Assembly: GCA_002070095.1 (NCBI GenBank)
Contig: MWCR01000004.1
Coordinates: 28,244-92,243 of the forward strand
Length of the DNA: 64,000 nucleotides
Direction of reading: 5' to 3'
Source: Parcubacteria group bacterium ADurb.Bin192
GTDB taxonomy: Bacteria; Patescibacteriota; Patescibacteriia; 2-12-FULL-60-25
Shown: positions 42,846 through 51,409 of the stretch, one piece after another
How positions within the stretch are numbered: position 1 is the first letter of the stretch
Layout of the letters: each line of letters begins with the position of its first letter
Notes under the pieces: model-generated
The model's database searches: none
Seen by the model: the letters and a program-made list of their open reading frames with translations, nothing else
Told to the model about the DNA's origin: nothing
Position numbers and translations under genes: made by a program

Positions 42846-42874
42846 AAGATAGCATAAAAATGGGGGGATGTCAA
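42846..42874 (-). promoter_or_regulatory. Promoter of the orphan gene at 42690
   Basis: Minus strand consensus TTGACA (42874-42869), 17 bp, TATCTT (42851-42846). Confidence 0.7.
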
Positions 42875-42881
42875 TCCCTCG

Positions 42882-42980
42882 CATGTAGCATGTAACATGT
42901 AGCATGTAACAAGCCGTTCTAGATGTGGGATAGGCTGATGCAAGGCATCCTGTTACATGTTACGTGCTACATGCTACATG
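42882..42980. repeat. Heptamer repeats in opposite orientations
   Basis: ATGTAGC/ATGTAAC units (42883-42911) and the reverse units GTTACAT/GCTACAT (42949-42980) face each other between two divergent promoters and could form a long imperfect hairpin. Confidence 0.65.
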
Positions 42981-42987
42981 AATTAGG

Positions 42988-43016
42988 TTGACAAAACGCG
43001 TTTTTTATGCTATATT
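42988..43016 (+). promoter_or_regulatory. Promoter of the gene at 43039
   Basis: Consensus TTGACA (42988-42993), 17 bp, TATATT (43011-43016); leader about 16 nt. Confidence 0.75.
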
Positions 43017-43038
43017 TAGAACAATTATTTGAAAATAT

Positions 43039-45363
43039 ATGTCTAAAAACAGGAGGGGGGCTGTTAAATTGAGTGATCTGCAGGCCGGAGAGCAGACTTT
43101 TGAAGCTTTGGGTATCAGCCCGGCGGAGCGGTCGGAAGAGGGGTTAAAAACACCTGAATCCAGCCCGCAAGGTCCGGAAACGGTAGAGCAGGTTTATCAG
43201 GGTTTAACGGATATGACCGAAGCGGATAAAGGTGAAATCGCGGGGGTGGTTGAGGTGGTCAAAGGCGCGGGGCCGGAAGCGGAAGCGGAAGCTCAAGCCT
43301 CAGGCGAGCAAGCTTTGACTGAATTGTCAGGTGCCGAGTCCCAAGCGCAAGCCAGTATCCGTGAGGTGGTAGGTGAACCGGGTGCAGAGGCTGAACCCTC
43401 GCCACAAGCCTTGGAAGGCGAGGCTCGGGTGGGCGGCATGACGCGCGAGCAAATAAGCGATACTTTGGATAAATTACAAAAGCGGAGAAGGTCTTTGAGG
43501 CAGTCTGATATCAGAGCTCAGGCCAGCCGTGTTTTAAAAACTTATTACACGCAGCATCCAGGACTCGGCAAAAGCCGGACCCAAGAAGAGCGTGATCTGG
43601 AAAAAGATTTTAATGATGTTCAAAAATGGCAAAAAGAGATCGAGGATTTGGATGTGTCCATCAATGAATTGCAAGCCAAACTAAAATCGTTCCCTTCGGT
43701 TCAGTCCGAGAAAATTCCGGCTACCGAAACCGCGCCGCCTCCGTCAGCCAAAGTGTCGGCCACGGAAAAAAGCGGTGCTCAATCACTGGAGTCGGTTTCA
43801 ACCGAAGCCGAACCTCAAGTTACAGAACAAGATTTGGAAGAACAGCTTAAAAAGCTGGATCTTAAGATTGAAAATTACGAGAACAGGTATGGTAACGGCA
43901 AGAATCCTGAAAAATATGCTTTGCTTATGGCTGATTTGCAAAATCGCCGTGCCGGCTTGCAGGGGCGGTTGGATGCTTTGCGCGGACAAGTAAGCGATAC
44001 GTCGATTGAATACGGATTAACCGAATTCAGTCCCGAAGAGATGCAGACCATGCGTGAAGAAGTGGCTAATAAAGATGAATTGCCCGAGTCGTCAGAAGAA
44101 ATGGTGATTGAAAGAACAGCGCATTCCAAGCCCGATGTTTTGGCGCCTGATACAATTGGTGAGGCTGATACTTTGGCGGGTGCCGGTGAAGAGGTCGCGG
44201 CTGTTCCGGCCACTCTCAAGACTCCATCTGACGCGGTTTATGAGACGGCCGGAGTTACAAATGAGGCCCAAGGATTTGATGTGGAAACCACGCTTTCAGC
44301 CGAAGAGCTGGCCGCTGAACGTGATCAAAAAGATTTACAATACAGATTGAAAGAGTTGGAAGAAGCGGGTCCGGATAAATGGTCTTTGGCTTATACGGGC
44401 AGGGGGCGGGATTGGAGTAAGGAACAGTGGGAAAAATTAAGCCATGAGAAAAAAGTTGGGGAAGATAAAAGTGAAAAACAGCAATTGTTTGATATATATA
44501 ACAATCTGTTGAGAGGCGATATCCGGGTGGGCGGATTGGTGAGTGATTTGAAACAAGTTAAGGCTCAAATCAATCGGCAGGAGCAGGGCGCTCGTTCGAC
44601 TTCAGGGTCTTTGGTGATGAGCATGCAGGAGCAGATGCAAGAGGCTCAAGCTCAAGCCTCCAATTTGGAACTGCAAACTTTGAAAGCGCGTGAATCCGAG
44701 ATTTTGCGGGAATTAAGAAAATTGGACGAACTGAAAAAACAAGAAACGGCCAAAGAGAAAGTATTATTTGATCAGACCAATGATCTGATTCATGTGTCCG
44801 GTACGGGTGAACTGCCTGAACCGGCGTCCGTTGAAAAAACCGATACCCTGCCCGCCGCCCCGTATTATATGGATGCGGCCGCGGCCGGTCGTCCGTCCGC
44901 GCCTGAAAGTACGGGTACGGTGCGCATGGAAAGCGCTGACGCGGCCATAATGGCCGCGGCCGTGGCGGCTGAAGCGGCTCGCGGCAGTTCTTCGCACGAA
45001 GTGGCTCCAACTTTGATTGACAGGCCGGATACGATCAGTGAAACACCGGCTGAACGTGAATTTTTTCACGGCGCCAAGAAGCCTGAAGAAGAGGCCGTGG
45101 CCGGCAAAAGGCCGGGCATGGTAAGAAGAGCGGCCGGTTACGCGGGCTATGGGTTGGCCGGAGCCGGTTTGACGGTGCTGGGCTATGGCGCTTATGGCGC
45201 GTTTAAACTCTTCCAATGGACAACCTGGAAAGCACCCATGAAATTATTTAAATTTTTAATGGAAGCTTCGGCTGACTGGGGAGGTTATTTCAAGAAAAAG
45301 TGGCAAGCACTGCAAGATTTTGCGGACAAGCCCGTAAACGATGAAAACAAAGAACGTAAATAA
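43039..45363 (+). CDS. Large acidic coiled-coil protein with C-terminal hydrophobic segment
   Basis: 774 aa, unknown. The N-terminal about 130 residues are Glu/Ala/Pro-rich and probably disordered. Three helical-hairpin-like modules follow at about 133-215, 261-325 and 429-560, each starting with a heptad pattern such as LDKLQKRRRSL, LEEQLKKLDLK and LQYRLKELEEA and returning with a second helix. A Gly/Ala-rich hydrophobic stretch at about 697-727 is followed by a basic tail. It may tether the long helical part to the membrane. It has a consensus promoter and its own terminator, so it is monocistronic and probably well expressed. Confidence 0.6.
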   Translation: MSKNRRGAVKLSDLQAGEQTFEALGISPAERSEEGLKTPESSPQGPETVEQVYQGLTDMTEADKGEIAGVVEVVKGAGPEAEAEAQASGEQALTELSGAESQAQASIREVVGEPGAEAEPSPQALEGEARVGGMTREQISDTLDKLQKRRRSLRQSDIRAQASRVLKTYYTQHPGLGKSRTQEERDLEKDFNDVQKWQKEIEDLDVSINELQAKLKSFPSVQSEKIPATETAPPPSAKVSATEKSGAQSLESVSTEAEPQVTEQDLEEQLKKLDLKIENYENRYGNGKNPEKYALLMADLQNRRAGLQGRLDALRGQVSDTSIEYGLTEFSPEEMQTMREEVANKDELPESSEEMVIERTAHSKPDVLAPDTIGEADTLAGAGEEVAAVPATLKTPSDAVYETAGVTNEAQGFDVETTLSAEELAAERDQKDLQYRLKELEEAGPDKWSLAYTGRGRDWSKEQWEKLSHEKKVGEDKSEKQQLFDIYNNLLRGDIRVGGLVSDLKQVKAQINRQEQGARSTSGSLVMSMQEQMQEAQAQASNLELQTLKARESEILRELRKLDELKKQETAKEKVLFDQTNDLIHVSGTGELPEPASVEKTDTLPAAPYYMDAAAAGRPSAPESTGTVRMESADAAIMAAAVAAEAARGSSSHEVAPTLIDRPDTISETPAEREFFHGAKKPEEEAVAGKRPGMVRRAAGYAGYGLAGAGLTVLGYGAYGAFKLFQWTTWKAPMKLFKFLMEASADWGGYFKKKWQALQDFADKPVNDENKERK

Positions 45364-45364
45364 A

Positions 45365-45394
45365 ATTAAGCCGCTTTAAATGAAGCGGCTTAAT
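45365..45394. terminator. Bidirectional terminator, 43039 gene / topA
   Basis: ATTAAGCCGCTT/AAGCGGCTTAAT, a 12-bp perfect stem with a 6-nt loop between convergent genes. Confidence 0.8.
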
Positions 45395-45418
45395 TGTCAT
45401 GTCTGACAAGCGGGTTGT

Positions 45419-47647
45419 TTATTCCAGTTCGATAGCGGCTTTGTATTTGCAATCTTCTTGCGGACAATACATGGTCTTGCCCTTGCGGAGCAGGGTGGCG
45501 TAGCCGCATTTGGGACAAGGTTCGCCGTTGGGCCTGTCCCAATAAGCTTGTTTGCAGTCCGGATAACGCGAGCAGGAATAAAATAATTTGCCTTTTTTGG
45601 ATTTGCGTTCATTGATGGTGCCTTGTTTGCAGTCCGGGCAGGGTATGGGGTTGCCGTTTTGATCTTTAACCGGTTTTTCTATATTGACGATGGATTTACA
45701 GTCCGGATAACGCGAGCAGGCCAAGAACGGACCGAAGCGGCCGGTTTTTTTGACCATGGGCGCGCCGCACTTGGGGCATTTTTCATCCGTGGGTTCGGGC
45801 TGCGGGGGAGGAGCCTCGCCTTTTAAGGGTCGTGTGCTTTTGCATTCCGGGTAACCGGTGCAAGCCAAGAAACGCCCAAACCGGCCGCGTTTTACGGACA
45901 TGGGCTGGCCGCATTCGGTACAGACTTCACCTTCGGCTTCTTTTTCCGATTCCTTGGTCATGGCCTGCTCTTGTATCTCCAATTGCTTATGGAATGGGCC
46001 GTAAAAAGCTTGCATCAAAGGTTCCCAGCGGATCGTGCCTTCAGCCACATGATCTAAAGACGATTCCAGACGGGCTGTAAACTCCAAATCCACGATGTCC
46101 GGGAAGCGCTTCATGAGCAGTTCGGTAACATCAAAAGCAATGGGCAGAGGTTGTAATCTTTTTTTGTCATCACGTTCCACGTAGCCCCGGTCGATGACCG
46201 TGGAAATAATGGAGGCATAAGTACTCGGACGGCCGATACCTTCTTCTTCCAAGGCTTTGACCAAGGTGGCGTCGCTGTATCTGGCCGGAGGTTCAGTAAA
46301 ATGTTGCACGCCTTTAATATCTTGAGCTTCCAGAGCATCGTTTTCTGACAATTCAGGCAGTAGTTTATCTTTATCCTGGTCCGGATAAAGTTTTAAATAG
46401 CCCGGCTCCACCACTTGCTGACCAGTGGCTCTGAAAATATATTCACCTCCGCCGATATCCACGCGCGTGGCGTTTAGAATGGCTTCCGGCATTTGAGTGG
46501 CCACAGCTCTTTGCCAGATCAAAGTGTAGAGTTTTAACAGTCCGTTATCCAAAAAACCTTTTAAGCTGTCCGGTGTTCTGGCCGGATCAGTGGGGCGGAT
46601 GGCTTCGTGAGCTTCTTGCGCGCCTTTGGATTTGGTTTTGTAGGTCCGCGGTTTATCTAAAGTATACTTATCTCCAAATTCACGGCCGATGTAGTTTTTA
46701 GCTTCCTGTAAAAAATTTTCAGCCAGATTAACGCTGTCCGTACGCATGTAGGTGATCAAACCAATCTGACCCTCGGATCCAATTTCCAAACCTTCGTATA
46801 ATTTTTGAGCCAAGGTCATGGTTTGTTTGGCTGAAAAATTTAGACGATTGTTGGCTTCTTGCTGCAAACTGGAAGTGGTGAACGGGGGAGGCGGTTGTTT
46901 GCTTTTACGTTTTTGCTCGATGGCACTGACTTTCCAAGCTTGGTTTTTACACTCGTTTAAAATTTTATCAGCCTGTTCCTGATTTTTGATATCCATTTTA
47001 TCCAAAGCTTTTTGGTTGACGGATTGGAGTTTGGCTTCCAGGGTATTTTTGTCTTTGGTTTCAAAAATACCTTCAATGCTCCAATATTCTTCGCTGTTGA
47101 AATTTTTGATTTCATTTTCGCGCTCCACAATCAGTCTGACGGCCACGGACTGCACGCGCCCGGCTGATAAACCGCGCTTTACATGACGCCACAAAAAAGG
47201 GGACAGTTCATAGCCCACCAGACGATCTAAAATACGGCGCGCTTGCTGTGCTTCCACCAGCTTCATGTCCAGCTGCTTGGGTTTCTCCAAAGCATTCAAA
47301 ATGGCCTGCTTGGTGATTTCGTGAAAAGTGATGCGCTTAACTTTTTCCGGGTCTTGTTCCAAAATCTGGGTCAGATGCCAGCTGATAGCCTCTCCTTCGC
47401 GGTCTTCGTCAGTCGCATAGTAGATTTCTTTGGCTTTTTTGGCGGCCTCCTTGATCTCTTTGACCTTGGCTTTATGATCAGGCGAAATCACATATTGTGG
47501 CGCAAAATTGTGTTCAATGTCCACGCCGATTTTGGATTTGGGCAAATCCCGAATATGGCCAATACTGGCCATTATTTTGTATTCTTTGCCTAAAAACCGG
47601 CTGATGGTTTTGGCTTTGGTGGGTGATTCTACGATTACCAGTTTCAT
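45419..47647 (-). CDS. topA: DNA topoisomerase I
   Basis: 742 aa from the ATG at 47647 (MKLVIVESPTKAKTI), the family start; an upstream ATG at 47689 is rejected because the promoter lies between. Toprim domain residues include VESPTKAKT and the acidic YYATDEDREGEAISWHL. The catalytic Tyr sits in GLITYMRTDSVNLA. Four C-terminal Cys4 zinc ribbons occur from about 580 on, the first starting CTECGQPM and the last CPKCGYATLL. It relaxes negative supercoils. Confidence 0.96.
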   Translation of the reverse strand: MKLVIVESPTKAKTISRFLGKEYKIMASIGHIRDLPKSKIGVDIEHNFAPQYVISPDHKAKVKEIKEAAKKAKEIYYATDEDREGEAISWHLTQILEQDPEKVKRITFHEITKQAILNALEKPKQLDMKLVEAQQARRILDRLVGYELSPFLWRHVKRGLSAGRVQSVAVRLIVERENEIKNFNSEEYWSIEGIFETKDKNTLEAKLQSVNQKALDKMDIKNQEQADKILNECKNQAWKVSAIEQKRKSKQPPPPFTTSSLQQEANNRLNFSAKQTMTLAQKLYEGLEIGSEGQIGLITYMRTDSVNLAENFLQEAKNYIGREFGDKYTLDKPRTYKTKSKGAQEAHEAIRPTDPARTPDSLKGFLDNGLLKLYTLIWQRAVATQMPEAILNATRVDIGGGEYIFRATGQQVVEPGYLKLYPDQDKDKLLPELSENDALEAQDIKGVQHFTEPPARYSDATLVKALEEEGIGRPSTYASIISTVIDRGYVERDDKKRLQPLPIAFDVTELLMKRFPDIVDLEFTARLESSLDHVAEGTIRWEPLMQAFYGPFHKQLEIQEQAMTKESEKEAEGEVCTECGQPMSVKRGRFGRFLACTGYPECKSTRPLKGEAPPPQPEPTDEKCPKCGAPMVKKTGRFGPFLACSRYPDCKSIVNIEKPVKDQNGNPIPCPDCKQGTINERKSKKGKLFYSCSRYPDCKQAYWDRPNGEPCPKCGYATLLRKGKTMYCPQEDCKYKAAIELE

Positions 47648-47660
47648 ATATAATGTAGCG

Positions 47661-47689
47661 AAGATACCAGAAGGCTTATATTGAGTCAA
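47661..47689 (-). promoter_or_regulatory. Promoter of topA
   Basis: Minus strand TTGACT (47689-47684), 17 bp, TATCTT (47666-47661), then 13 nt to ATG. The -35 lies in the end of dprA. Confidence 0.6.
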
Positions 47690-48854
47690 AGGTATCAGCT
47701 TGATTTTGGCTGGATATAAGCATTTTTCGGCCCTTGTTAGTCATCTGCCAGCACTGATTGTCCGTTTCCTGAAGAGCGTCCATCATTTCGAGGGAAGTAC
47801 AGGTGGCGGCCGTGGCGGCCGGTGAGTAGTTAAGCAGTCTGATCAGCTCATCGATATGCACAGGGGTGCGGCACAGATCAAGGATGCGCCTTTCTTCTTG
47901 GGTTAAGAGCCGGCTTGGAACGGCTTGTTCGGTTATGTTTTTGATTTCGCGTAAGATGTCTTGCGCGCAAGTGCAGATTTGGGCGCCTTGTTTCAACAGC
48001 TCATGAGTGCCAAAACTGCCGGGATTGTTGATAGGACCCGGCACAGCGAAGACTTCGCGGTTTTCATCCAGCGCCAGTTTGGCGGTTAAGACCGAGCCCG
48101 ACTGTTCACCGGCTTCAACCACCAGGGTGGCTTGAGTTAAAGCCGCGATGATGCGGTTGCGTTGCGGAAAGTGCCCGCGAAACGGTTTGGTTGCCGGCGG
48201 GAATTCGCTGATGAGCGCGCCTTGGCTCAATAAAATCCTGTCAGCCAAATTTTTATTGGAGGCCGGATAAATGTTGCGGTCATCCAGGCCCGAACCCAAG
48301 ACGGCGGCGGTTAAACCGCCCGCGTCCAAAGCCGCTTGATGAGCGCAGGCGTCTATGCCCAAAGCCAAGCCCGAAACAATGCCGGCTCCCATGTCTACCA
48401 AGTCATGCACAATGGCTTGTGTACTTTTTTGGCCGTAGGCGCTCATTTTGCGCGTGCCCACCACCGCGATCCAAGGTCTTGGATTCCAAGGAGCTCCCCG
48501 CCAAAACAAGGCTCCTGGCGGGCAAGAGCTGTTTTTTAAAATTTTAGGGAATTGTTCGTCCCAAGGCAAAAAGAAATCAATGCCGCCGCTCGCCAATTTT
48601 AATTTTAGATCTTCCGGCCGGATGTCCGCCCGCCATTGGCAAAAATAATCGGCCGCCGCCTGGGTTATTCCCAGGTCAGTCAATTCTTTGTTTGAAATTC
48701 GCCAAGCCGAGGCGCCGTTTTTTTCGCCGAATTTGGCTTGTAATTTTTGGAGTGTTTTTGGCCCGAATTTATCGCACCAGGCACAGCCCAGCCAGCCCAG
48801 CCTTGAATCATCCCATTCGGTTTTGAGGTTGGACGCTTTGTTTAGATCAGACAT
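47676..48854 (-). CDS. dprA: DNA processing protein DprA
   Basis: 392 aa. An N-terminal helical region is followed by the Rossmann-like DprA core: AVVGTRKMSAYGQ, then GIVSGLALGIDACAHQAAL, FPQRNRIIAAL and VVEAGEQSGSVLTAKLAL. The C-terminal winged helix (about 310-375) starts LTQEERRILDLCRTPVHIDEL. DprA loads RecA on incoming single-stranded DNA in transformation. With comF and the secretion cluster at 53-62 kb this supports DNA uptake. It lies 9 nt after pth. Confidence 0.94.
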   Translation of the reverse strand: MSDLNKASNLKTEWDDSRLGWLGCAWCDKFGPKTLQKLQAKFGEKNGASAWRISNKELTDLGITQAAADYFCQWRADIRPEDLKLKLASGGIDFFLPWDEQFPKILKNSSCPPGALFWRGAPWNPRPWIAVVGTRKMSAYGQKSTQAIVHDLVDMGAGIVSGLALGIDACAHQAALDAGGLTAAVLGSGLDDRNIYPASNKNLADRILLSQGALISEFPPATKPFRGHFPQRNRIIAALTQATLVVEAGEQSGSVLTAKLALDENREVFAVPGPINNPGSFGTHELLKQGAQICTCAQDILREIKNITEQAVPSRLLTQEERRILDLCRTPVHIDELIRLLNYSPAATAATCTSLEMMDALQETDNQCWQMTNKGRKMLISSQNQADTFDSI

Positions 48855-48863
48855 GATTAGGGT

Positions 48864-49439
48864 TTAATTTTTTTTCTTTGAGTTCCAATGATTGCGGGCA
48901 TAATCCAAGCCGTGCGTAATCCAGTCTTGGGCGGCCAGACAAGCCTCTTCCATGGCTTTTTCAATGTCAGCACGGTCTTGCTTATTGGGCTTGCCCAGCA
49001 CCCAGTTTTGATCCGCGGGTTTTATTTTAGGTTTACCGATGCCCAAGCGCAAGCGGGTAAAATCCATGCCCGGCAAGCTTTGTTGAATGGAATCTATGCC
49101 GTGATGTCCGCCGGAGCGTCCTCCATGTGAAAAAGTAAAGGTTCCGGGTTGCAGATCCAGTTCGTCTTGCGCTACCAAAAGATCTGACGGCTTGATTTTG
49201 TAAAAATTCATCAAGGCCGAGGCCGCGCGTCCGCTTAAATTCATAAAGGTTTGCGGTTTGGCTAAAATCACGGTTTGATCATCAACCATGATTTTAGCAC
49301 AGTCGGCAAAACGGCTTTTAACAGTCTTCCAATCAGCCTCGTGTTTTTTGGCCAACGCATCCACCAAGTCAAAGCCCGCGTTGTGGCGCGTGCCCGCATA
49401 TTCTTTGCCCGGATTGCCCAGGCCCATGATTAATTTCAT
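48864..49439 (-). CDS. pth: Peptidyl-tRNA hydrolase
   Basis: 191 aa from the ATG at 49439 (MKLIMGLGNPGKEYAGTRHNAGFDLVD, shown by its parts MGLGNPG and TRHNAGF). Catalytic His is in TRHNAGF. Conserved KPQTFMNLSG and HGGRSGGHHGI are intact. It releases tRNA from stalled peptides. An upstream in-frame start at 49475 is rejected because the promoter lies between. Operon with dprA. Confidence 0.96.
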   Translation of the reverse strand: MKLIMGLGNPGKEYAGTRHNAGFDLVDALAKKHEADWKTVKSRFADCAKIMVDDQTVILAKPQTFMNLSGRAASALMNFYKIKPSDLLVAQDELDLQPGTFTFSHGGRSGGHHGIDSIQQSLPGMDFTRLRLGIGKPKIKPADQNWVLGKPNKQDRADIEKAMEEACLAAQDWITHGLDYARNHWNSKKKN

Positions 49440-49446
49440 GTTTGGT

Positions 49447-49475
49447 ATCTTACAATAAACAACGGGCGAGCACAA
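49447..49475 (-). promoter_or_regulatory. Promoter of pth-dprA
   Basis: Minus strand TTGTGC (49475-49470), 17 bp, TAAGAT (49452-49447), then 7 nt to ATG. Leaderless arrangement. Confidence 0.6.
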
Positions 49476-49479
49476 AACG

Positions 49480-49984
49480 AACTAAACGTACTTAACGTAC
49501 TTAACGTCCATCGCGTCCTCTCACGTACTTAACGTCGCTCGTCCCAGTCATCCTATGTCCCACGTCGTAGCCCAATCATGTCATTGCGAGGAGTGTAATC
49601 ACGACGCGGCAATCTGCTTATAATGCCAAACTGACCAGCAAGATTACCGTGGCACAGCTTTCGCGAACGTTGTGTCGTGACGATCGCGCTTATGAGCTGG
49701 TTTTCTAAGCAGATTGCCACGGCACGGCTTTCGCGAACGCCGTGCCACGTCACTCGTCGGACTCGTTTCTCGCAATGACAATTCAGCCCTTCATCATCCT
49801 CGCGTCTTGTCCCACGAAGCCATAGTGAAGTGGGAAGGCGGGGATCTAATTTCTTAAGTACTGGATTCTCCAGACGATTCTATCGGGATACGTGAGAGGA
49901 CGCCATGCACGTTTGTTACATGTTATATGCTACATGCTTTGTGACGCAGGACGAGCGACGCGATGTACGTTGTACGTTGTACGT
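49480..49984. repeat. Non-coding repeat island pth / der
   Basis: About 500 nt with no credible gene. It has ACGTACTTA units (49485-49510), a 202-bp MITE-like copy (49579-49780) with ends TGTCATTGCGAG/CTCGCAATGACA, a CATGTTATATGCTACATGC block (49916-49938) and three TGTACGT heptamers (49964-49984) right before the der stop. Confidence 0.65.
49579..49780. repeat. MITE-like inverted repeat, copy 2
   Basis: 202 bp, same 12-bp ends as copy 1. Inner text includes CGGCAATCTGCTTA and AGCAGATTGCCACGGC, plus near-palindromes TTTCGCGAACG. Confidence 0.7.
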
Positions 49985-49987
49985 TAT

Positions 49988-51409
49988 TTAGTACCTCCCC
50001 GCTCTCCGCCCGATGGGTTTGCGGCGGCGGTTGGGGCCGGGTTTTATCTTGACCGGAGTGGCGTCGTGCTCAATATCCAAAGCAATGGGCGTACCCATGA
50101 AGCCGAATTTTTCTCGGAGTTTGCGTTCAAAAAATTTCAGCCAAGCTTGGTGAATCGTGGTTTTGGCGCCTCTGACAGTGGCTACAAAACGGGGCGGATT
50201 GGTACCGGTTTGATAGATGGAAACAATATAGGGTGCTTTGGAACCTTTGTCCGCGCGCGGTTTTTGGCGGGCAATAGTCTGTTTTAAAAACTTATCCATG
50301 GCGTTGTCCGAAATAACCCTTAAGCGTTCTTCTTTGATTTTAAATGCCATGTTCAATATCTCGCGGACTCTTTGGCCTTTTTTAGCGGAGATGAAAACAA
50401 AAGGGGTCCAGGCCAAGAAAGGCAGGCTCTGTCTGACCAGATCTTCGTAGACATGAGATGTCTTGGTGGTTTTGTCCGGAATCAAGTCCCACTTATTGAT
50501 GGCTACAATCATGCCTCGGTTCATGGATTGCAAAAGATCAGCCAGATGCTTGTCCTGCTTGCGCGGATCATCCGTGGCATCGACCACCAAGACGGCCACA
50601 TCGGCTCTGGCCAAGGCTTGGCGGTTTCTTTCCACGCCTTCATGCTCCAGTTTTTCCGTAATGCGGGCACGTTTGCGCATGCCGGCCGTGTCAATCAAAG
50701 TCACGGGTTGATCATTCCAAGTAAAATGCGTGTCCAGGGGTTCACGAGTCGTATGCGCGATGGGCGACACAATGGATCTTTCTTCGCCCAAAATCGCGTT
50801 CATTAAAGATGATTTGCCCACGTTGGGGCGGCCCATGATAACGATGCACAGGCTTTGATTTTCTTGATGCGGAACCGGAGGTTTTTTTAGGGAAATCAGT
50901 TTTTCGGTAATCAGTTCCAGCAGATCTCCGATGCCTTTGCCTGACGAGGCGCTGATGGGTTGAGGTTCTCCCAAGTTAAGTTTCCATAATTCGGACGACA
51001 AAGCCGTGCCCAAAGTGGCGCTCTTGTCTGTTTTGTTGGCCACTAAAATAATATGTTTGTTTAACTTGGATGCCAATTTGGCCAGCTCCATATCTTGAGG
51101 CAAAACTCCGGCTTGGGCGTCAATTAAAAATAAAACCACGTCAGCTTCTTTAATGGCTTGTTCGGCTTGCTGGCGAATGCCTTGCCCGATGACGGTTTTT
51201 TCCGTGTCCATGCCGCCTGTGTCCACCACATTAAAAACATGCGCCTTCCATAAGCAGGGAGCGTAATTGCGGTCGCGCGTGGTATGCGGTTTGCTGGAAA
51301 CAATGGCGCGTCCGGATTCGGTGATTCTGTTCCAAAGAGTTGATTTGCCCACATTGGCGCGTCCCACGATGGCGACAATCGGAGTTTTACTGTGTTTGCG
51401 GAGGCTCAT
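49988..51409 (-). CDS. der: Ribosome-associated GTPase Der (EngA)
   Basis: 473 aa with two tandem GTPase domains. First G1 GRANVGKSTLWN near 16-27 with DTGGMD; second G1 GRPNVGKSSLMN near 193 with DTAGMR and NKWD. A C-terminal KH-like domain follows (FVATVRGAKTTIHQAWLKFFE), with a basic tail (PGPNRRRKPIGRRAGRY). Der matures the 50S subunit. Its start lies inside the end of the LCP gene (23-nt overlap), so the two are co-transcribed. Confidence 0.96.
   Translation of the reverse strand: MSLRKHSKTPIVAIVGRANVGKSTLWNRITESGRAIVSSKPHTTRDRNYAPCLWKAHVFNVVDTGGMDTEKTVIGQGIRQQAEQAIKEADVVLFLIDAQAGVLPQDMELAKLASKLNKHIILVANKTDKSATLGTALSSELWKLNLGEPQPISASSGKGIGDLLELITEKLISLKKPPVPHQENQSLCIVIMGRPNVGKSSLMNAILGEERSIVSPIAHTTREPLDTHFTWNDQPVTLIDTAGMRKRARITEKLEHEGVERNRQALARADVAVLVVDATDDPRKQDKHLADLLQSMNRGMIVAINKWDLIPDKTTKTSHVYEDLVRQSLPFLAWTPFVFISAKKGQRVREILNMAFKIKEERLRVISDNAMDKFLKQTIARQKPRADKGSKAPYIVSIYQTGTNPPRFVATVRGAKTTIHQAWLKFFERKLREKFGFMGTPIALDIEHDATPVKIKPGPNRRRKPIGRRAGRY

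Noticed and set aside
49553..49753. 66-codon minus-strand ORF in the pth/der spacer
   Set aside because: It translates the MITE-like repeat; no start signal.
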